This document shows, one piece after another, positions 23,807 through 32,771 of a DNA stretch of 64,000 nucleotides; the stretch's first letter is position 1, and each line of letters opens with the position of its first letter. The position numbers and the translations under genes are program-made. The stretch is from assembly GCA_025357755.1 (NCBI GenBank), contig JANXOP010000163.1, positions 40,099 to 104,098 on the forward strand. Direction: 5' to 3'. This stretch comes from Kofleriaceae bacterium (GTDB lineage: Bacteria; Myxococcota_A; Polyangia; Haliangiales; Haliangiaceae). The notes beneath the pieces are model-generated. The model had not been told where the DNA came from. It was given only the letters and a program-made list of their open reading frames with translations, and ran no database searches.

Positions 23807-26623
23807 ATGGCCGAACCGTGGGATCGAATCGAGGCGGAGACACGTGGCGCATTTCACGGCGAGGGCAACTTCCCGCTGCGCGCGTATTCGGAGTACATGC
23901 CGTCGCCGTACGTCGGGATCAAACCGTACGCGCCGGAGCGCGGCCACGGCGCGGCGACGTTCGGGACCAGTGATGCGAGCGCGCTCGATGTCGACGAGTA
24001 CGAGCAGGCGCACGATCTGGAGCCCGGGCTGGACCGGATCGCGGATCACCTCGTGCTCGAGCTCGGGCGGCTGCTGCGCGGCGAGCCCCACGCACTGTCG
24101 CAGACCTTGCTCGCGAAGAATCCGGCATGGCCGGCCGAGCTCGCGCACGCCGCGAAGGCAGGCAAGCTAGCGCACGATCCGCTCGTGATCATCCTGGCGC
24201 TCGCGCTGTCGCGCTCGCAGGATGACAAGGGCAACGATCATTGGACACTGTTCGGCGGGAGTCACGAGGGTCCGGCGCGCCCGTTCTGGCGCAACCTCGA
24301 CGAAGCCACCGTGCAGAAGATCCTCGATCACGCGGGGATCAAGGGCGACTGGAAGATCTACGCCGCCGCGGGCGAGCTCGATCCGAAGCTCAAGCAGCGC
24401 ATCCTCGGCAAGACGCCGATCGAGAAGGTCCACGCGCTCGTCACGTTCGAGCCGTTCGCGCATCTCCCGGCGGATGTTCGTAAGGCGTACCTGGCTGGCT
24501 CGCTCGCGCTCGTGCCGAGCCCGGCGAGCCTGGTGTTCTTCGAGCACCCGCGCTACCGGAAGCTCGCGGCCCAGTTGCCGCACGCGATGCAGATTCCGCT
24601 CCTGCACCTGTTCCCGCGCGTCGAGGCGAGCTGCGCGATCCGGATCCCACAATCGGGCTGGCTCGACGAGACCGATCCGTCGCAGGAAGAGCATCACCAT
24701 CGCCACGGCCACAAGATCGCCACGCACATCGTGCGGACCCATCGCTGGCAGCGGATCGCGCGCGATGCCGATATCCACGGCGATGGCGCGTTCACCGACA
24801 AGGTCTCGACCGCGCTGTTCGCGACCGATCCGGTCTCGATCGATCTCTACAACAAGCCGCTCGCCCGCAACTCGCAGGTCTGGGACGAGCACTACAACCT
24901 CGTGCTCGACGGACCGCGCGCGTCGCAGAAGCAGATCTTGCACGCGGCCGAGGTCGTCGATAAGGGCGGACGGTTTGGCTATCGCATGTACTACCCGCCG
25001 ATGCGCGCGGGCGTGCGCGAGCTGTTCTGGCACCTACCGGTGATCGCGGCCTCGGGGCGCGGTCGCTTGCGCGATGCGGTGCAGGGCTACGTCACCGCCG
25101 AGCTGCCGGGCGCGCAAGCGCTCGTGCTCGCACCTCACCTGCTGGCGCGACCGGAGCACGTCGCGGCCGCGCGGTTGTTCGAGCGCGATCCGGGCCACGT
25201 GCGCCACACGACCTGCCAGAACGTGAGGAAGCTCCTCGAGGCCAAGGAGCTGCTCGGCCCGATCTCGCCGGCGCACGCGCGATCGCTACTGCACATCGAA
25301 AAGCAGACCGCGCTCGAGGCGTGGCTCGACGGCCTCGCGGCGCACGCGAGCGATCCGAAGCGCGGCGCACAGCTCGTGAAGGTGCTGCGCAGTTGCATCG
25401 CCAAGAAGGAGGAGAAGCTGGCGCCGCCGCACGTGATCGATCAGCTCGGGACGCGCGCGTTCGAGGAGCAGATCTGGAATTCGATCGCGGGCCTCGCGCA
25501 CGGCGAGTTCAAGCAGAAGAGCAACGGCGATGGCATCACCGTGAACCGCGGCAAAGATGGCGGCAAGGCCGCGAAGGCCGCGCACATCCATGTCCACGAT
25601 CGGCGCGATCTCGAGGCGCTCGGCGATCATCTGCACGATCGCTATCGCGCGCTGATCGCGGCCGCCGGCATGGAGGGCCAGGCCGAGTGCGTCGATCACG
25701 TCTTCCGCTGGGAGACCGATTTCGCCTATCCGTGGATGGAGGGCTGGGCCGCGAACATCACCAAGCCCGCCGAGCGCAACATCGTGATGATCATCCCTGG
25801 CAAGAATCGCCAGCAGGCGGTCGTGATGGGCGACCACTACGACACCGCATACATGGAGGATGTCTACTACGAGGAGAGCGGTGGCGATCTTCTGCGTGCA
25901 CCCGCAGCCGGTGCCGACGACAACCACTCCGCGACGACCGCGCTCTTGCTCACGGCCGAGCGCCTGCTGCCACTCGCGAAGGCTGGCAAGCTCGAGCGCG
26001 ATGTCTGGTTGATCCACCTGACCGGCGAGGAGTACCCGGCCGATTGCATGGGTGCGCGTGCGCTGTGTCAGGCGCTGGTCGAGCGGCGCTTGCAGTTCAC
26101 CGGTGAGGATGGCAAGCCGCGGGATGTCGCGCACGTCGATGTCGTCGCCGCGTTCGTGCTCGACATGGTCGGCCACAACACCGAGCGCGATCGCGATGTC
26201 TTCATGATCGCGCCCGGCGAAGGCGCGGGCTCGGCGAAGCTCGCGCGTCGCGCGTTCCAGGCGAACCTCGCCTGGAACGAGCTGGCCGCGAAATGGAATC
26301 ACGATCGCAAGGGCCTCCATCGCGCACAGCGCATGCCCGATGGCCCCAAGCATCCGGCGCCACCGCCGTTCGCGCACCTCGCCCTCCACGGTGAAGTGCG
26401 GGTCGAGTGGGAGCCTCGCTCGGCGCTGTTCAACACCGATGGTCAGATCTTCAGTGACCTCGGTATCCCGGTCGTCTTGTTCATGGAAAACTACGACATC
26501 AGTCGCAAGGGCTATCACGACACCCACGACACCATGGCGAACATCGATCTCGACTACTGCGCGGCGATCACGGCGATCGCGATCGAGACCGTCGCGGACA
26601 CGGCATGCGCACCCGAGCTCTAG
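23807..26623 (+). CDS. M28-family metallopeptidase with large N-terminal region
   Basis: 938 residues. No signal peptide is evident. The last third is an M28 aminopeptidase domain with all zinc ligands: 'MGDHYDTAY' (His/Asp, near residue 675), 'GADDNHSATTALL' (bridging Asp), 'LTGEEYPADCMGAR' (catalytic Glu and Glu ligand), 'FVLDMVGHN' (Asp) and 'GYHDTHDTMANID' (His). The first 600 residues form a large Arg/His-rich region with no recognised domain. Family members release N-terminal amino acids using two zinc ions. The 3' end overlaps the lipoprotein methyltransferase gene by 19 bases, so the pair is probably one operon. Confidence 0.88.
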   Translation: MAEPWDRIEAETRGAFHGEGNFPLRAYSEYMPSPYVGIKPYAPERGHGAATFGTSDASALDVDEYEQAHDLEPGLDRIADHLVLELGRLLRGEPHALSQTLLAKNPAWPAELAHAAKAGKLAHDPLVIILALALSRSQDDKGNDHWTLFGGSHEGPARPFWRNLDEATVQKILDHAGIKGDWKIYAAAGELDPKLKQRILGKTPIEKVHALVTFEPFAHLPADVRKAYLAGSLALVPSPASLVFFEHPRYRKLAAQLPHAMQIPLLHLFPRVEASCAIRIPQSGWLDETDPSQEEHHHRHGHKIATHIVRTHRWQRIARDADIHGDGAFTDKVSTALFATDPVSIDLYNKPLARNSQVWDEHYNLVLDGPRASQKQILHAAEVVDKGGRFGYRMYYPPMRAGVRELFWHLPVIAASGRGRLRDAVQGYVTAELPGAQALVLAPHLLARPEHVAAARLFERDPGHVRHTTCQNVRKLLEAKELLGPISPAHARSLLHIEKQTALEAWLDGLAAHASDPKRGAQLVKVLRSCIAKKEEKLAPPHVIDQLGTRAFEEQIWNSIAGLAHGEFKQKSNGDGITVNRGKDGGKAAKAAHIHVHDRRDLEALGDHLHDRYRALIAAAGMEGQAECVDHVFRWETDFAYPWMEGWAANITKPAERNIVMIIPGKNRQQAVVMGDHYDTAYMEDVYYEESGGDLLRAPAAGADDNHSATTALLLTAERLLPLAKAGKLERDVWLIHLTGEEYPADCMGARALCQALVERRLQFTGEDGKPRDVAHVDVVAAFVLDMVGHNTERDRDVFMIAPGEGAGSAKLARRAFQANLAWNELAAKWNHDRKGLHRAQRMPDGPKHPAPPPFAHLALHGEVRVEWEPRSALFNTDGQIFSDLGIPVVLFMENYDISRKGYHDTHDTMANIDLDYCAAITAIAIETVADTACAPEL

Positions 26624-27306
26624 TCCTCGCGCTCGCGGCGTGCAGCTCGCCGGCGCCGGCGCCTGCACCCGCGGCATCTTCTTCGTCTTCGGGATCTTCG
26701 GGGTCTTCGGGGCCTTCGGAAGCTGGCACCTACGAGGGCCGCCCGATCGCGCAGACCATGAGCTACCTCGGCGCCGACTGGCTCGAGCGCCCCGATCGCG
26801 CCGAGCGCGAGCAGCCCGACGTGGTGCTCGATGCGCTGAAGCTCGCGCCCGACAGCACCGCTGCCGATGTCGGCGCGGGCACCGGCTACTTCACGGTGCG
26901 GCTCGCGGCGCGCGTCAAGGCGGTGCACGCGAGTGACCTGCAGCCCGAGATGCTGCGCATGCTCGATGCGCGCCTGGTCAAGGAGAAGCTGGCGAACGTC
27001 ACGCTCCATCGCGCGACCGATCACGACGCGGGCCTGCCGGTCGCGTGCTGCGACCTCGTGATCATGGTCGACGTCTATCACGAGCTGTCCGACCCACCGG
27101 GCGTGATGAGCTCGATCAAGCGTGCGTTGAAGCCGAACGGGCGGCTCGTCCTCGTCGAGTATCGCGGCGAGGATCCCGCGGTCGCGATCAAGCCCGAGCA
27201 CAAGATGACGCTGCCGCAGGTCAAGAAGGAGCTCGCGAACCTCGGCTTCCACTTCGTCGATTCGCTCGAGATGCTGCCCGATCAGCGCGTCGTGATCTTC
27301 AACTGA
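26605..27306 (+). CDS. SAM-dependent methyltransferase with lipoprotein signal
   Basis: 233 residues. The N-terminus (MRTRALVLALAACSSPAP) has a clear lipobox, followed by a Ser/Gly/Pro linker to about residue 42. The rest is a class I methyltransferase: motif I 'AADVGAGTGYFTVRLA', an acidic motif II region 'HASDLQPEM', motif IV 'CDLVIMVDVYHELSDPPGVM', and a C-terminal 'LNPNGRLVLVEYRG'-like strand (here 'LKPNGRLVLVEYRG'). An exported methyltransferase is odd because S-adenosylmethionine is cytoplasmic, yet signal and domain are in one uninterrupted frame. The start at 26605 overlaps the end of the M28 gene. Confidence 0.85.
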   Translation: MRTRALVLALAACSSPAPAPAPAASSSSSGSSGSSGPSEAGTYEGRPIAQTMSYLGADWLERPDRAEREQPDVVLDALKLAPDSTAADVGAGTGYFTVRLAARVKAVHASDLQPEMLRMLDARLVKEKLANVTLHRATDHDAGLPVACCDLVIMVDVYHELSDPPGVMSSIKRALKPNGRLVLVEYRGEDPAVAIKPEHKMTLPQVKKELANLGFHFVDSLEMLPDQRVVIFN

Positions 27307-27314
27307 TCCGCACC

Positions 27315-27390
27315 GCTGCGAACCTATCGTACGCAGCGTCGAGCCCCCCTGCCGCGTGCGAGGTTGCGATGATCCGCACCTCGTCGCAAC
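27315..27390. terminator. possible terminator region, two inverted repeats
   Basis: Between the convergent methyltransferase (stop 27306) and AAA+ ATPase (stop 27412) lie two hairpin-forming inverted repeats: GCTGCG/CGCAGC (27315-27320, 27332-27337) and GTTGCGA/TCGCAAC (27363-27369, 27384-27390). There is no run of T, so an intrinsic terminator is not proven; the position between convergent genes is the main argument. Confidence 0.3.
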
Positions 27391-27411
27391 TTGGCGCTGG
27401 ACTCGAATTAG

Positions 27412-29502
27412 CTACTCGAGCGGGCCGACGGTCGAGAGCTTGCCGCGCTCGCGGTACATGCGCTCGATCGTGGCGCTGAGCAGCGCCGCATCGATGTTCA
27501 CGTTGTTCGCGCCGGCGACATAGGCGGCGCGCTCGCACGCGACCTTGATGAAGCCACCGGTGAGCTCGAACTTGTCGGCGAGCTCGTCGAAATCGATATC
27601 GCTCGCGGAGCGCTCCTTCGGCAGCGTGCGGCGCCAGAGCTCGGCGCGCATGTCGGGCGAGGGGAACGTGAAGTAGACGTCGTACGTGAAGCGGCGCTTG
27701 AACGCTTGATCGATCGCGCCGTTGAGGTTCGTGGTGAGGATCGTGAGGCCGTTGAAGCGCTCGAGCCGCTGGAGGAGATAGTTGGTCTCCATGTTCGCGT
27801 AGCGATCGTTCGAGGACTTGACGTCGGCGGTGCGCTTGCCGAACAACGAGTCGGCCTCGTTGAACAGGAGGACGACGTGGCCCGGCTCGGCGGCATCGAA
27901 CACGTCGCTCAGGTTCTTTTCGGTCTCGCCGAGCCACTTGGACACGACCTGCGAGAGATCGATCTCGTAGATATCGAGGCCGAGGCGCTTCGCGAGCACG
28001 GTGCCCGACATCGACTTGCCGACGCCCGGGTGGCCCGAGAACAGGACCGAGATGCCGGCTGCGCCGCGGAGCTTGAACTCGTCGCGGATCTTGCGGCGCT
28101 CGCGCGCGGCAGAGGCGATCTCGATCAGGGCGGTGCGCGTGTCGTCGTCGACGATCAGATCGTCGAGATCGAACGGGGTCGGGAGCTTCTTGCCGAGCCG
28201 CGAGATCCGTTGATGGAGCTGGGCCGCGACGGCGAAGTCGAGGCTCGTCGCGGTCGGCGCGGGGGAGGTCGGCATGCGCGCGGCCTCGGCGGCGTGGGCC
28301 GCGGCGACGATCACGCCGCCAGGGATCGCGAACCGGCCGGCGAGGCCTTCGGCATCGGACGTGGAGAGCAGCGGCATCACTTGCTGCCAGAGCTGCGCGC
28401 GGACCTTCAGATCCGGCACCTCGAGGGCGATGTGCACGATCGGTCGCTGGTGCAGACGCGGCATGCGCTCGCGATTGATCGTGATCGCGGCCGGCCCGGT
28501 CCACTCGTCGAGGAACATGGCGAAGAACGCGGGCATGCCGTCTCGATCTTCATCGACGACCGCCGCGTCATCGGTATCGGCGAACACCGGAATCGCGCCG
28601 AGCAGCATCGCTTCGCGGACCAGCGCGCGCACGTGGAGTTGCTGCGTGGCGAGCGGTTGTTGCGCGAGGCGCTTGGCATCGATGATCAGCGTGCGCTTGT
28701 GCCAGTGCGCGCTCGCGACCTGGACGAGCAGCTTCTTGCCGAGGCCGCGCTGGCCCTGGATCGCGAGCACCACCTCGCTGGAGTGGAGCGCGGCCGCGGC
28801 GCGCTCGATCGTCGCGGCGGGAAACGCCGCGCCGCGATGTTGCGTGGTCCGGACCTCGGCGATGTCGGCGAGCTCGGGATCGAGCTCCAGGCCATTGCCA
28901 TCGAGCAAGTAGACCAGGCGCGGCAGCGCGCGGATGCGCCGGAACATCAGCGACTCGCCGGCCGAGAGCTCGAGCAGGCGATAGCGCGAGAGCGGCGAGC
29001 TCGCCGAGAAATCACGCGCCATCAAGGCGCGGCTCTGGGGCGTATCGTAGACGAGCATCGAGAGCAGCCGCCCGTCGAGGCCGCGGCAGCTCGCATCGCG
29101 CGCGAGGTAGCGGTACGCCGCGACGAGGTTCGGATCGACCTCGGGCAAGAGCGCGAACATCAGCGAGGCCCATTGTCGCGGCGTGAGCTCGAACGTGCGA
29201 ATCAGGTCGACGAGCGGCGAGCCGCCGCCGGCTTCGATCGTCGCGCGGATCCGGGCTTCGACCTGCTTGTGGATCTCGAGCCACTGCTCGAGCACTTTCG
29301 GCGCGCCGCTCTCCTCGGTCGCCGCGGTCTCGCCGCGGGCCGCCGCGAACAAGGCGCCCATGTCGTCGGGTCCGACGGTCGTGTCGTCGGAGGCGCGCGG
29401 TGCACGGGTCCACCCGAGCCGGATCTGATACTCGACCCGCAACCACGCGCGGCGCAACTCGTCGCGAACATGGGCCGCGACGTCGGGGTACGGCTCGGCC
29501 AT
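27412..29502 (-). CDS. tandem AAA+ ATPase of the type linked to contractile injection systems
   Basis: 696 residues, start ATG 29502. An N-terminal helical region (1-235) precedes two P-loop modules. The first is degenerate: a Walker A-like 'GQRGLGKK' at 250-257 lacking the usual Thr/Ser. The second is active-looking: 'GHPGVGKS' (490-497), Walker B '[13 protein letters not shown]' (543-554, with Asn for the usual first Asp), '[15 protein letters not shown]' with sensor Asn and Arg finger. The 'EADSLFGKR...[19 protein letters not shown]' segment matches ATPases found beside extracellular contractile injection systems, but no such system is here. Third gene of an operon with the Ser/Thr kinase (15 bp upstream) and the FHA-protease. 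Confidence 0.82.
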   Translation of the reverse strand: MAEPYPDVAAHVRDELRRAWLRVEYQIRLGWTRAPRASDDTTVGPDDMGALFAAARGETAATEESGAPKVLEQWLEIHKQVEARIRATIEAGGGSPLVDLIRTFELTPRQWASLMFALLPEVDPNLVAAYRYLARDASCRGLDGRLLSMLVYDTPQSRALMARDFSASSPLSRYRLLELSAGESLMFRRIRALPRLVYLLDGNGLELDPELADIAEVRTTQHRGAAFPAATIERAAAALHSSEVVLAIQGQRGLGKKLLVQVASAHWHKRTLIIDAKRLAQQPLATQQLHVRALVREAMLLGAIPVFADTDDAAVVDEDRDGMPAFFAMFLDEWTGPAAITINRERMPRLHQRPIVHIALEVPDLKVRAQLWQQVMPLLSTSDAEGLAGRFAIPGGVIVAAAHAAEAARMPTSPAPTATSLDFAVAAQLHQRISRLGKKLPTPFDLDDLIVDDDTRTALIEIASAARERRKIRDEFKLRGAAGISVLFSGHPGVGKSMSGTVLAKRLGLDIYEIDLSQVVSKWLGETEKNLSDVFDAAEPGHVVLLFNEADSLFGKRTADVKSSNDRYANMETNYLLQRLERFNGLTILTTNLNGAIDQAFKRRFTYDVYFTFPSPDMRAELWRRTLPKERSASDIDFDELADKFELTGGFIKVACERAAYVAGANNVNIDAALLSATIERMYRERGKLSTVGPLE

Positions 29503-29516
29503 GCTGCCGGAGTATA

Positions 29517-31058
29517 TCAGTGGCTCTGGCACTGAGCGTACGCAGGCGTGCAGACCTTGGCGCGACAGTTCGCATCCGTACCGCAGTTCGCGGCGCAAAC
29601 CGAATACGCGAGTACGAGCGTGAGGCTCGGCGCGGCGGCCGCCTTGGTGCAACCGCAAGCGCACGCCGTATCGTTCGGCTTGCATGCGAACTGACACGCG
29701 AGCGTCTTCTTGCAGCTCGCGTGGCCGGTCCCCTGCTCCCCGGCACATTGAGAGCCGACGAAGCACGCGCTGAACGCATCGCACTGGTCGTGCGACTTCT
29801 GGATGCACTCGCCGAACCCGTGCGTGCTCTGGCAATCGGCGACGCAGTTGTTCCTGCGTAGGCCGCAGCTCGCGAGCCACGCGCAGCTCGCCTCGCAATC
29901 GAGCATGGCGATCGCCGCGTCGGGTCGAGCGACCACCGCATCGGTCGCGGGATTGGTCGTGGCGACCACGCGTGCCGCGGGCTTGGCGCGCGTGACCGCG
30001 AACCCGATCACGCCCGCTGCGATCGCCAGCCCCGCGATCACCATCGCGATCATCCGGCCGCGATGGCTCGCCGGCACGAGCTCGGTGTCGAATTGGGTGA
30101 CCGGCGTGACGAGTGGCGCGGGCCCTGTTTGCAGCGCTGGCGCCACCCATGACGCCGCAGCGGTCGCCGTGCCTACGGGTGCGATCGGCCGCGAGTCGCG
30201 CGTGATCACGTGATCCTCGAAGGGCAGCTGCGCGATCGCGGCGCTCATCTCGATCGCCGAGCCGAACCTAGCCTTCGGATCGCGCGCGAGCGCTCGCACG
30301 AAGAACGCACTGATCGCGGGAGACACCGTCGGGATCCAGCGCTGGATCGGATCGGGCTCGGCGCGCGCGAGCAGCCCGAACATGCCCTCGATCGAGTCGG
30401 CCTCGAACGGGAGGTGCCCGCTCATGAGCTCGTACATCATCGCGCCGATCGCCCACAGATCGGCGCGCGGATCGACCGTGCTCGCATCCTTGAGCTGCTC
30501 CGGCGCCATGTATGCGAGCGTGCCGAGCAACACCCCTGCGGCCGTGCGCGGCACGCCGAGCGTGGCGCTGCCGATGCCCTTCGCGATACCGAAATCGAGC
30601 AGCTTGACCGTGGCGTTCGGCGCCGCGATGAACACGTTCTCCGGCTTGAGATCGCGGTGCACGAACCCGCGGGCGTGCGCGGCCGCGAGGGCGTCGAGCA
30701 GCTCGCGCGCGATCCGGCGAACCTCGACGGGCGGCATGCGGTGCCTCATCGCATCGCGCAGCGACTGGCCGACCAGCAGCTCCATCACGAGGTAGAGCTC
30801 GCCTTCCGAGGTGCGCCCCGCGTCGAGCACCGCCACGATCGCGGGATGGCCGATCTGATTCGGCGCACGCGCCTCGGCGAGGAACCGGCCTTCGAGGCCA
30901 GCATCGAGCTGGAGCTCCTTGTGCAGCATCTTGAGCGCGACGCGCGCGCCCGTGAACTGGTGGTGCGCCTGCAGCACCACGCCCATGCCGCCGGTTCCGA
31001 GCACCGATTCGACGGCGTAGCGGCCGTCGATCACGCGCCCGGCCCAGGGCTCAGCCAA
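29517..31058 (-). CDS. membrane Ser/Thr protein kinase with Cys-rich ectodomain
   Basis: 513 residues. Kinase domain 14-275 with glycine loop 'GTGGMGVV', Lys43, catalytic 'HRDLKPEN' (Asp136) and 'DFG' (Asp155), and 'GTLAYMAPEQ'; all key residues are intact. A linker leads to one transmembrane helix (about 336-356), and the outside part (about 388-513) holds 20 Cys in a 126-residue stretch, an even number suited to disulfides, resembling small Cys-rich modules of myxobacterial surface proteins. It is overlapped by the FHA-protease gene (31051-31058) and followed by the AAA+ ATPase gene, so it probably acts with both. The ligand of the ectodomain is unknown. Confidence 0.92.
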   Translation of the reverse strand: MAEPWAGRVIDGRYAVESVLGTGGMGVVLQAHHQFTGARVALKMLHKELQLDAGLEGRFLAEARAPNQIGHPAIVAVLDAGRTSEGELYLVMELLVGQSLRDAMRHRMPPVEVRRIARELLDALAAAHARGFVHRDLKPENVFIAAPNATVKLLDFGIAKGIGSATLGVPRTAAGVLLGTLAYMAPEQLKDASTVDPRADLWAIGAMMYELMSGHLPFEADSIEGMFGLLARAEPDPIQRWIPTVSPAISAFFVRALARDPKARFGSAIEMSAAIAQLPFEDHVITRDSRPIAPVGTATAAASWVAPALQTGPAPLVTPVTQFDTELVPASHRGRMIAMVIAGLAIAAGVIGFAVTRAKPAARVVATTNPATDAVVARPDAAIAMLDCEASCAWLASCGLRRNNCVADCQSTHGFGECIQKSHDQCDAFSACFVGSQCAGEQGTGHASCKKTLACQFACKPNDTACACGCTKAAAAPSLTLVLAYSVCAANCGTDANCRAKVCTPAYAQCQSH

Positions 31059-32742
31059 GCTTGACCTGGAGACTGCAGCAGTCAGGTTCGCTCACGATGA
31101 TCACGTCGCCATCGCGCAGCTCGGCGCGCGTGATCCGCCCACGCGTCACGTCGTTGACGTACGTGCCGTTCGTCGTGCCCTGATCGATCGCGACGAGCTT
31201 GCCGTTCTCGATCCCGATCCACACGTGCTTGCCCGAGGCGCGATGATCGTTGACGAGTACGTGCGCGACACCTGGCTGGCGGCCGACGATCACGCCGGTC
31301 GCGGTCAACGCGAAGCGCTGACCATTGAGCTGACCGCGCACGCACGTCAGGCTGCCGATGCTGAGCGAGCCGAACGCCGTCGGCGCGATGCCACCTTGCG
31401 GCGGTGCGCTTTGTCCGACCGCCATGGTCTTGGCGACCGGACCCGAGCCACCGGGACCGGGCGGCGGCGCGCGGCCATACATCTGTTGCGGTGGAAACCC
31501 TTGCGGCTGCGGGGGCGCGAAGCCCTGTGGCGGCGGAAATCCCTGGGGCGGCGGGAAGCCTTGCGGCGGCGGGAACCCGTGCTGCGGTGGCCCGGGCGGC
31601 CGGTGCTGCTTGCCGCGCTTCATGATCACGACGGCGCCGCCGAGCAGCGCGATGCCACCGACGACGAGGCCGGCGATCAAGCCGCTGTTGGATTCCTTCT
31701 TCTTCTCTTTGCCGTCCTTCTTCGCCTGGTTCGCATTCTTGATGAACCCGGTCGCTTCGCTGTGCGCGGGGAACAGCAACTGGACCTGCTCGAAGTCGTG
31801 GATCGCGTCGGAGTACTCGTCACCCCAGTAGTGGTCGAGGCCCTCGTTCCACATCTTGTTCGTCTCGCTCTGTTTCGGCTCGATCTTGAGCCCCTTCACC
31901 ATCTCGTTGAGCGTGCTCGACGCGACGAGGAAGTTGAAGCCCTGGACGTCACTGCCGAACGTGGCGAGCCCGACGACGTTGCCGTGCTGATCGATCGCGG
32001 GACCGCCGGAGTTGCCGTGCGTGATCGGCGCGGAGATCTGGAGGATCTGCTCGCCGCTCGCAGCGTTCTTGATCGCCGCGACCGAGCCATCGGTGACCGA
32101 GGCCTGGAGCTGCGATTTCTCGTCGAGCAAGTCCTGCGCATCCGCGACGCCGGGATAGCCGAGCACGACGATGTGATCCTCGACCTGCGAGCGCGCGGAA
32201 TCACCGATCGGCAGCGTCGGTGCGTTCTCGATCTTGACCTTGATGATCGCGCAGTCATTGCCGCTGCCCGGCTTGCCGAACGCCTTGACCTCGTAATCGA
32301 GCTTCGTGCCGTCGGGAAGGATGACGTACGCGCGCCGCTCGATCTGACCGACGAGCTTGATCTTGGTATCGAGGAAGTCGAGCTGCGATTGCGGCATCCG
32401 GTCGAACTCGGCACCGACCTCCTTGCGGATCCGCTTGTAGACTTCTTGGCGGAGCGCGACCTTCGCGGCATCGTCGCCCTTGTGGATGTCGTCGACGACG
32501 TGCGCGTTCGTGGCGATGTAGCCATCCGGCGTCATGAACCAGCCGGTGCCGGTGCCGCCGATCGCGGTCTGGATCTTCGTCCCGCTGATGTCGTAGGTCG
32601 CGATGTACGCGCCCCAGACGCGGACGACCGACGGCTTGGCGATCAGCGCGATCTTCTGCTGCGGGCTCGGCTCTTCGGCATTCGCGGTCGCCCCGACAAA
32701 CAGCACCAGCGCGCACGCGAGAAACGCCTGCAGTCGACCCAT
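31051..32742 (-). CDS. transmembrane trypsin-like protease with cytoplasmic FHA domain
   Basis: 563 residues. Signal/anchor (1-22), HtrA-like serine protease (about 30-285) with triad His81 ('TNAHVV'), Asp163 ('GNDCAIIKV') and Ser245 ('HGNSGGPA'), a short helical region, one transmembrane helix (354-374, 'LIAGLVVGGIALLGGAVVIM'), a Pro/Gly/Gln-rich linker with a repeated GFPPPQ unit (388-420), and a C-terminal FHA domain (about 478-560, 'VGRQPGVAHVLVNDHRASGKHVWI', 'GTTNGTYVN'). FHA domains bind phospho-Thr, so this protease probably links outside proteolysis to the adjacent kinase. First gene of the operon; overlaps the kinase gene by 8 bases. Confidence 0.92.
   Translation of the reverse strand: MGRLQAFLACALVLFVGATANAEEPSPQQKIALIAKPSVVRVWGAYIATYDISGTKIQTAIGGTGTGWFMTPDGYIATNAHVVDDIHKGDDAAKVALRQEVYKRIRKEVGAEFDRMPQSQLDFLDTKIKLVGQIERRAYVILPDGTKLDYEVKAFGKPGSGNDCAIIKVKIENAPTLPIGDSARSQVEDHIVVLGYPGVADAQDLLDEKSQLQASVTDGSVAAIKNAASGEQILQISAPITHGNSGGPAIDQHGNVVGLATFGSDVQGFNFLVASSTLNEMVKGLKIEPKQSETNKMWNEGLDHYWGDEYSDAIHDFEQVQLLFPAHSEATGFIKNANQAKKDGKEKKKESNSGLIAGLVVGGIALLGGAVVIMKRGKQHRPPGPPQHGFPPPQGFPPPQGFPPPQGFAPPQPQGFPPQQMYGRAPPPGPGGSGPVAKTMAVGQSAPPQGGIAPTAFGSLSIGSLTCVRGQLNGQRFALTATGVIVGRQPGVAHVLVNDHRASGKHVWIGIENGKLVAIDQGTTNGTYVNDVTRGRITRAELRDGDVIIVSEPDCCSLQVKLG
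31483..31578 (-). repeat. 18-bp tandem repeat coding GFPPPQ
   Basis: Three near-perfect 18-bp units code GFPPPQ, followed by a diverged GFAPPQ and GFPPQQ, forming the flexible Pro-rich linker between the membrane helix and the FHA domain of the protease gene. Codon-level variation between units shows the repeat is not newly made. Confidence 0.85.
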
Positions 32743-32771
32743 CGCCGGGCATCGTACCGTATCCTCGATGC

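Noticed and set aside
27412..29502. Contractile injection system locus
   Set aside because: The AAA+ ATPase resembles those of such systems, but no sheath, tube, baseplate or spike gene is in the window.
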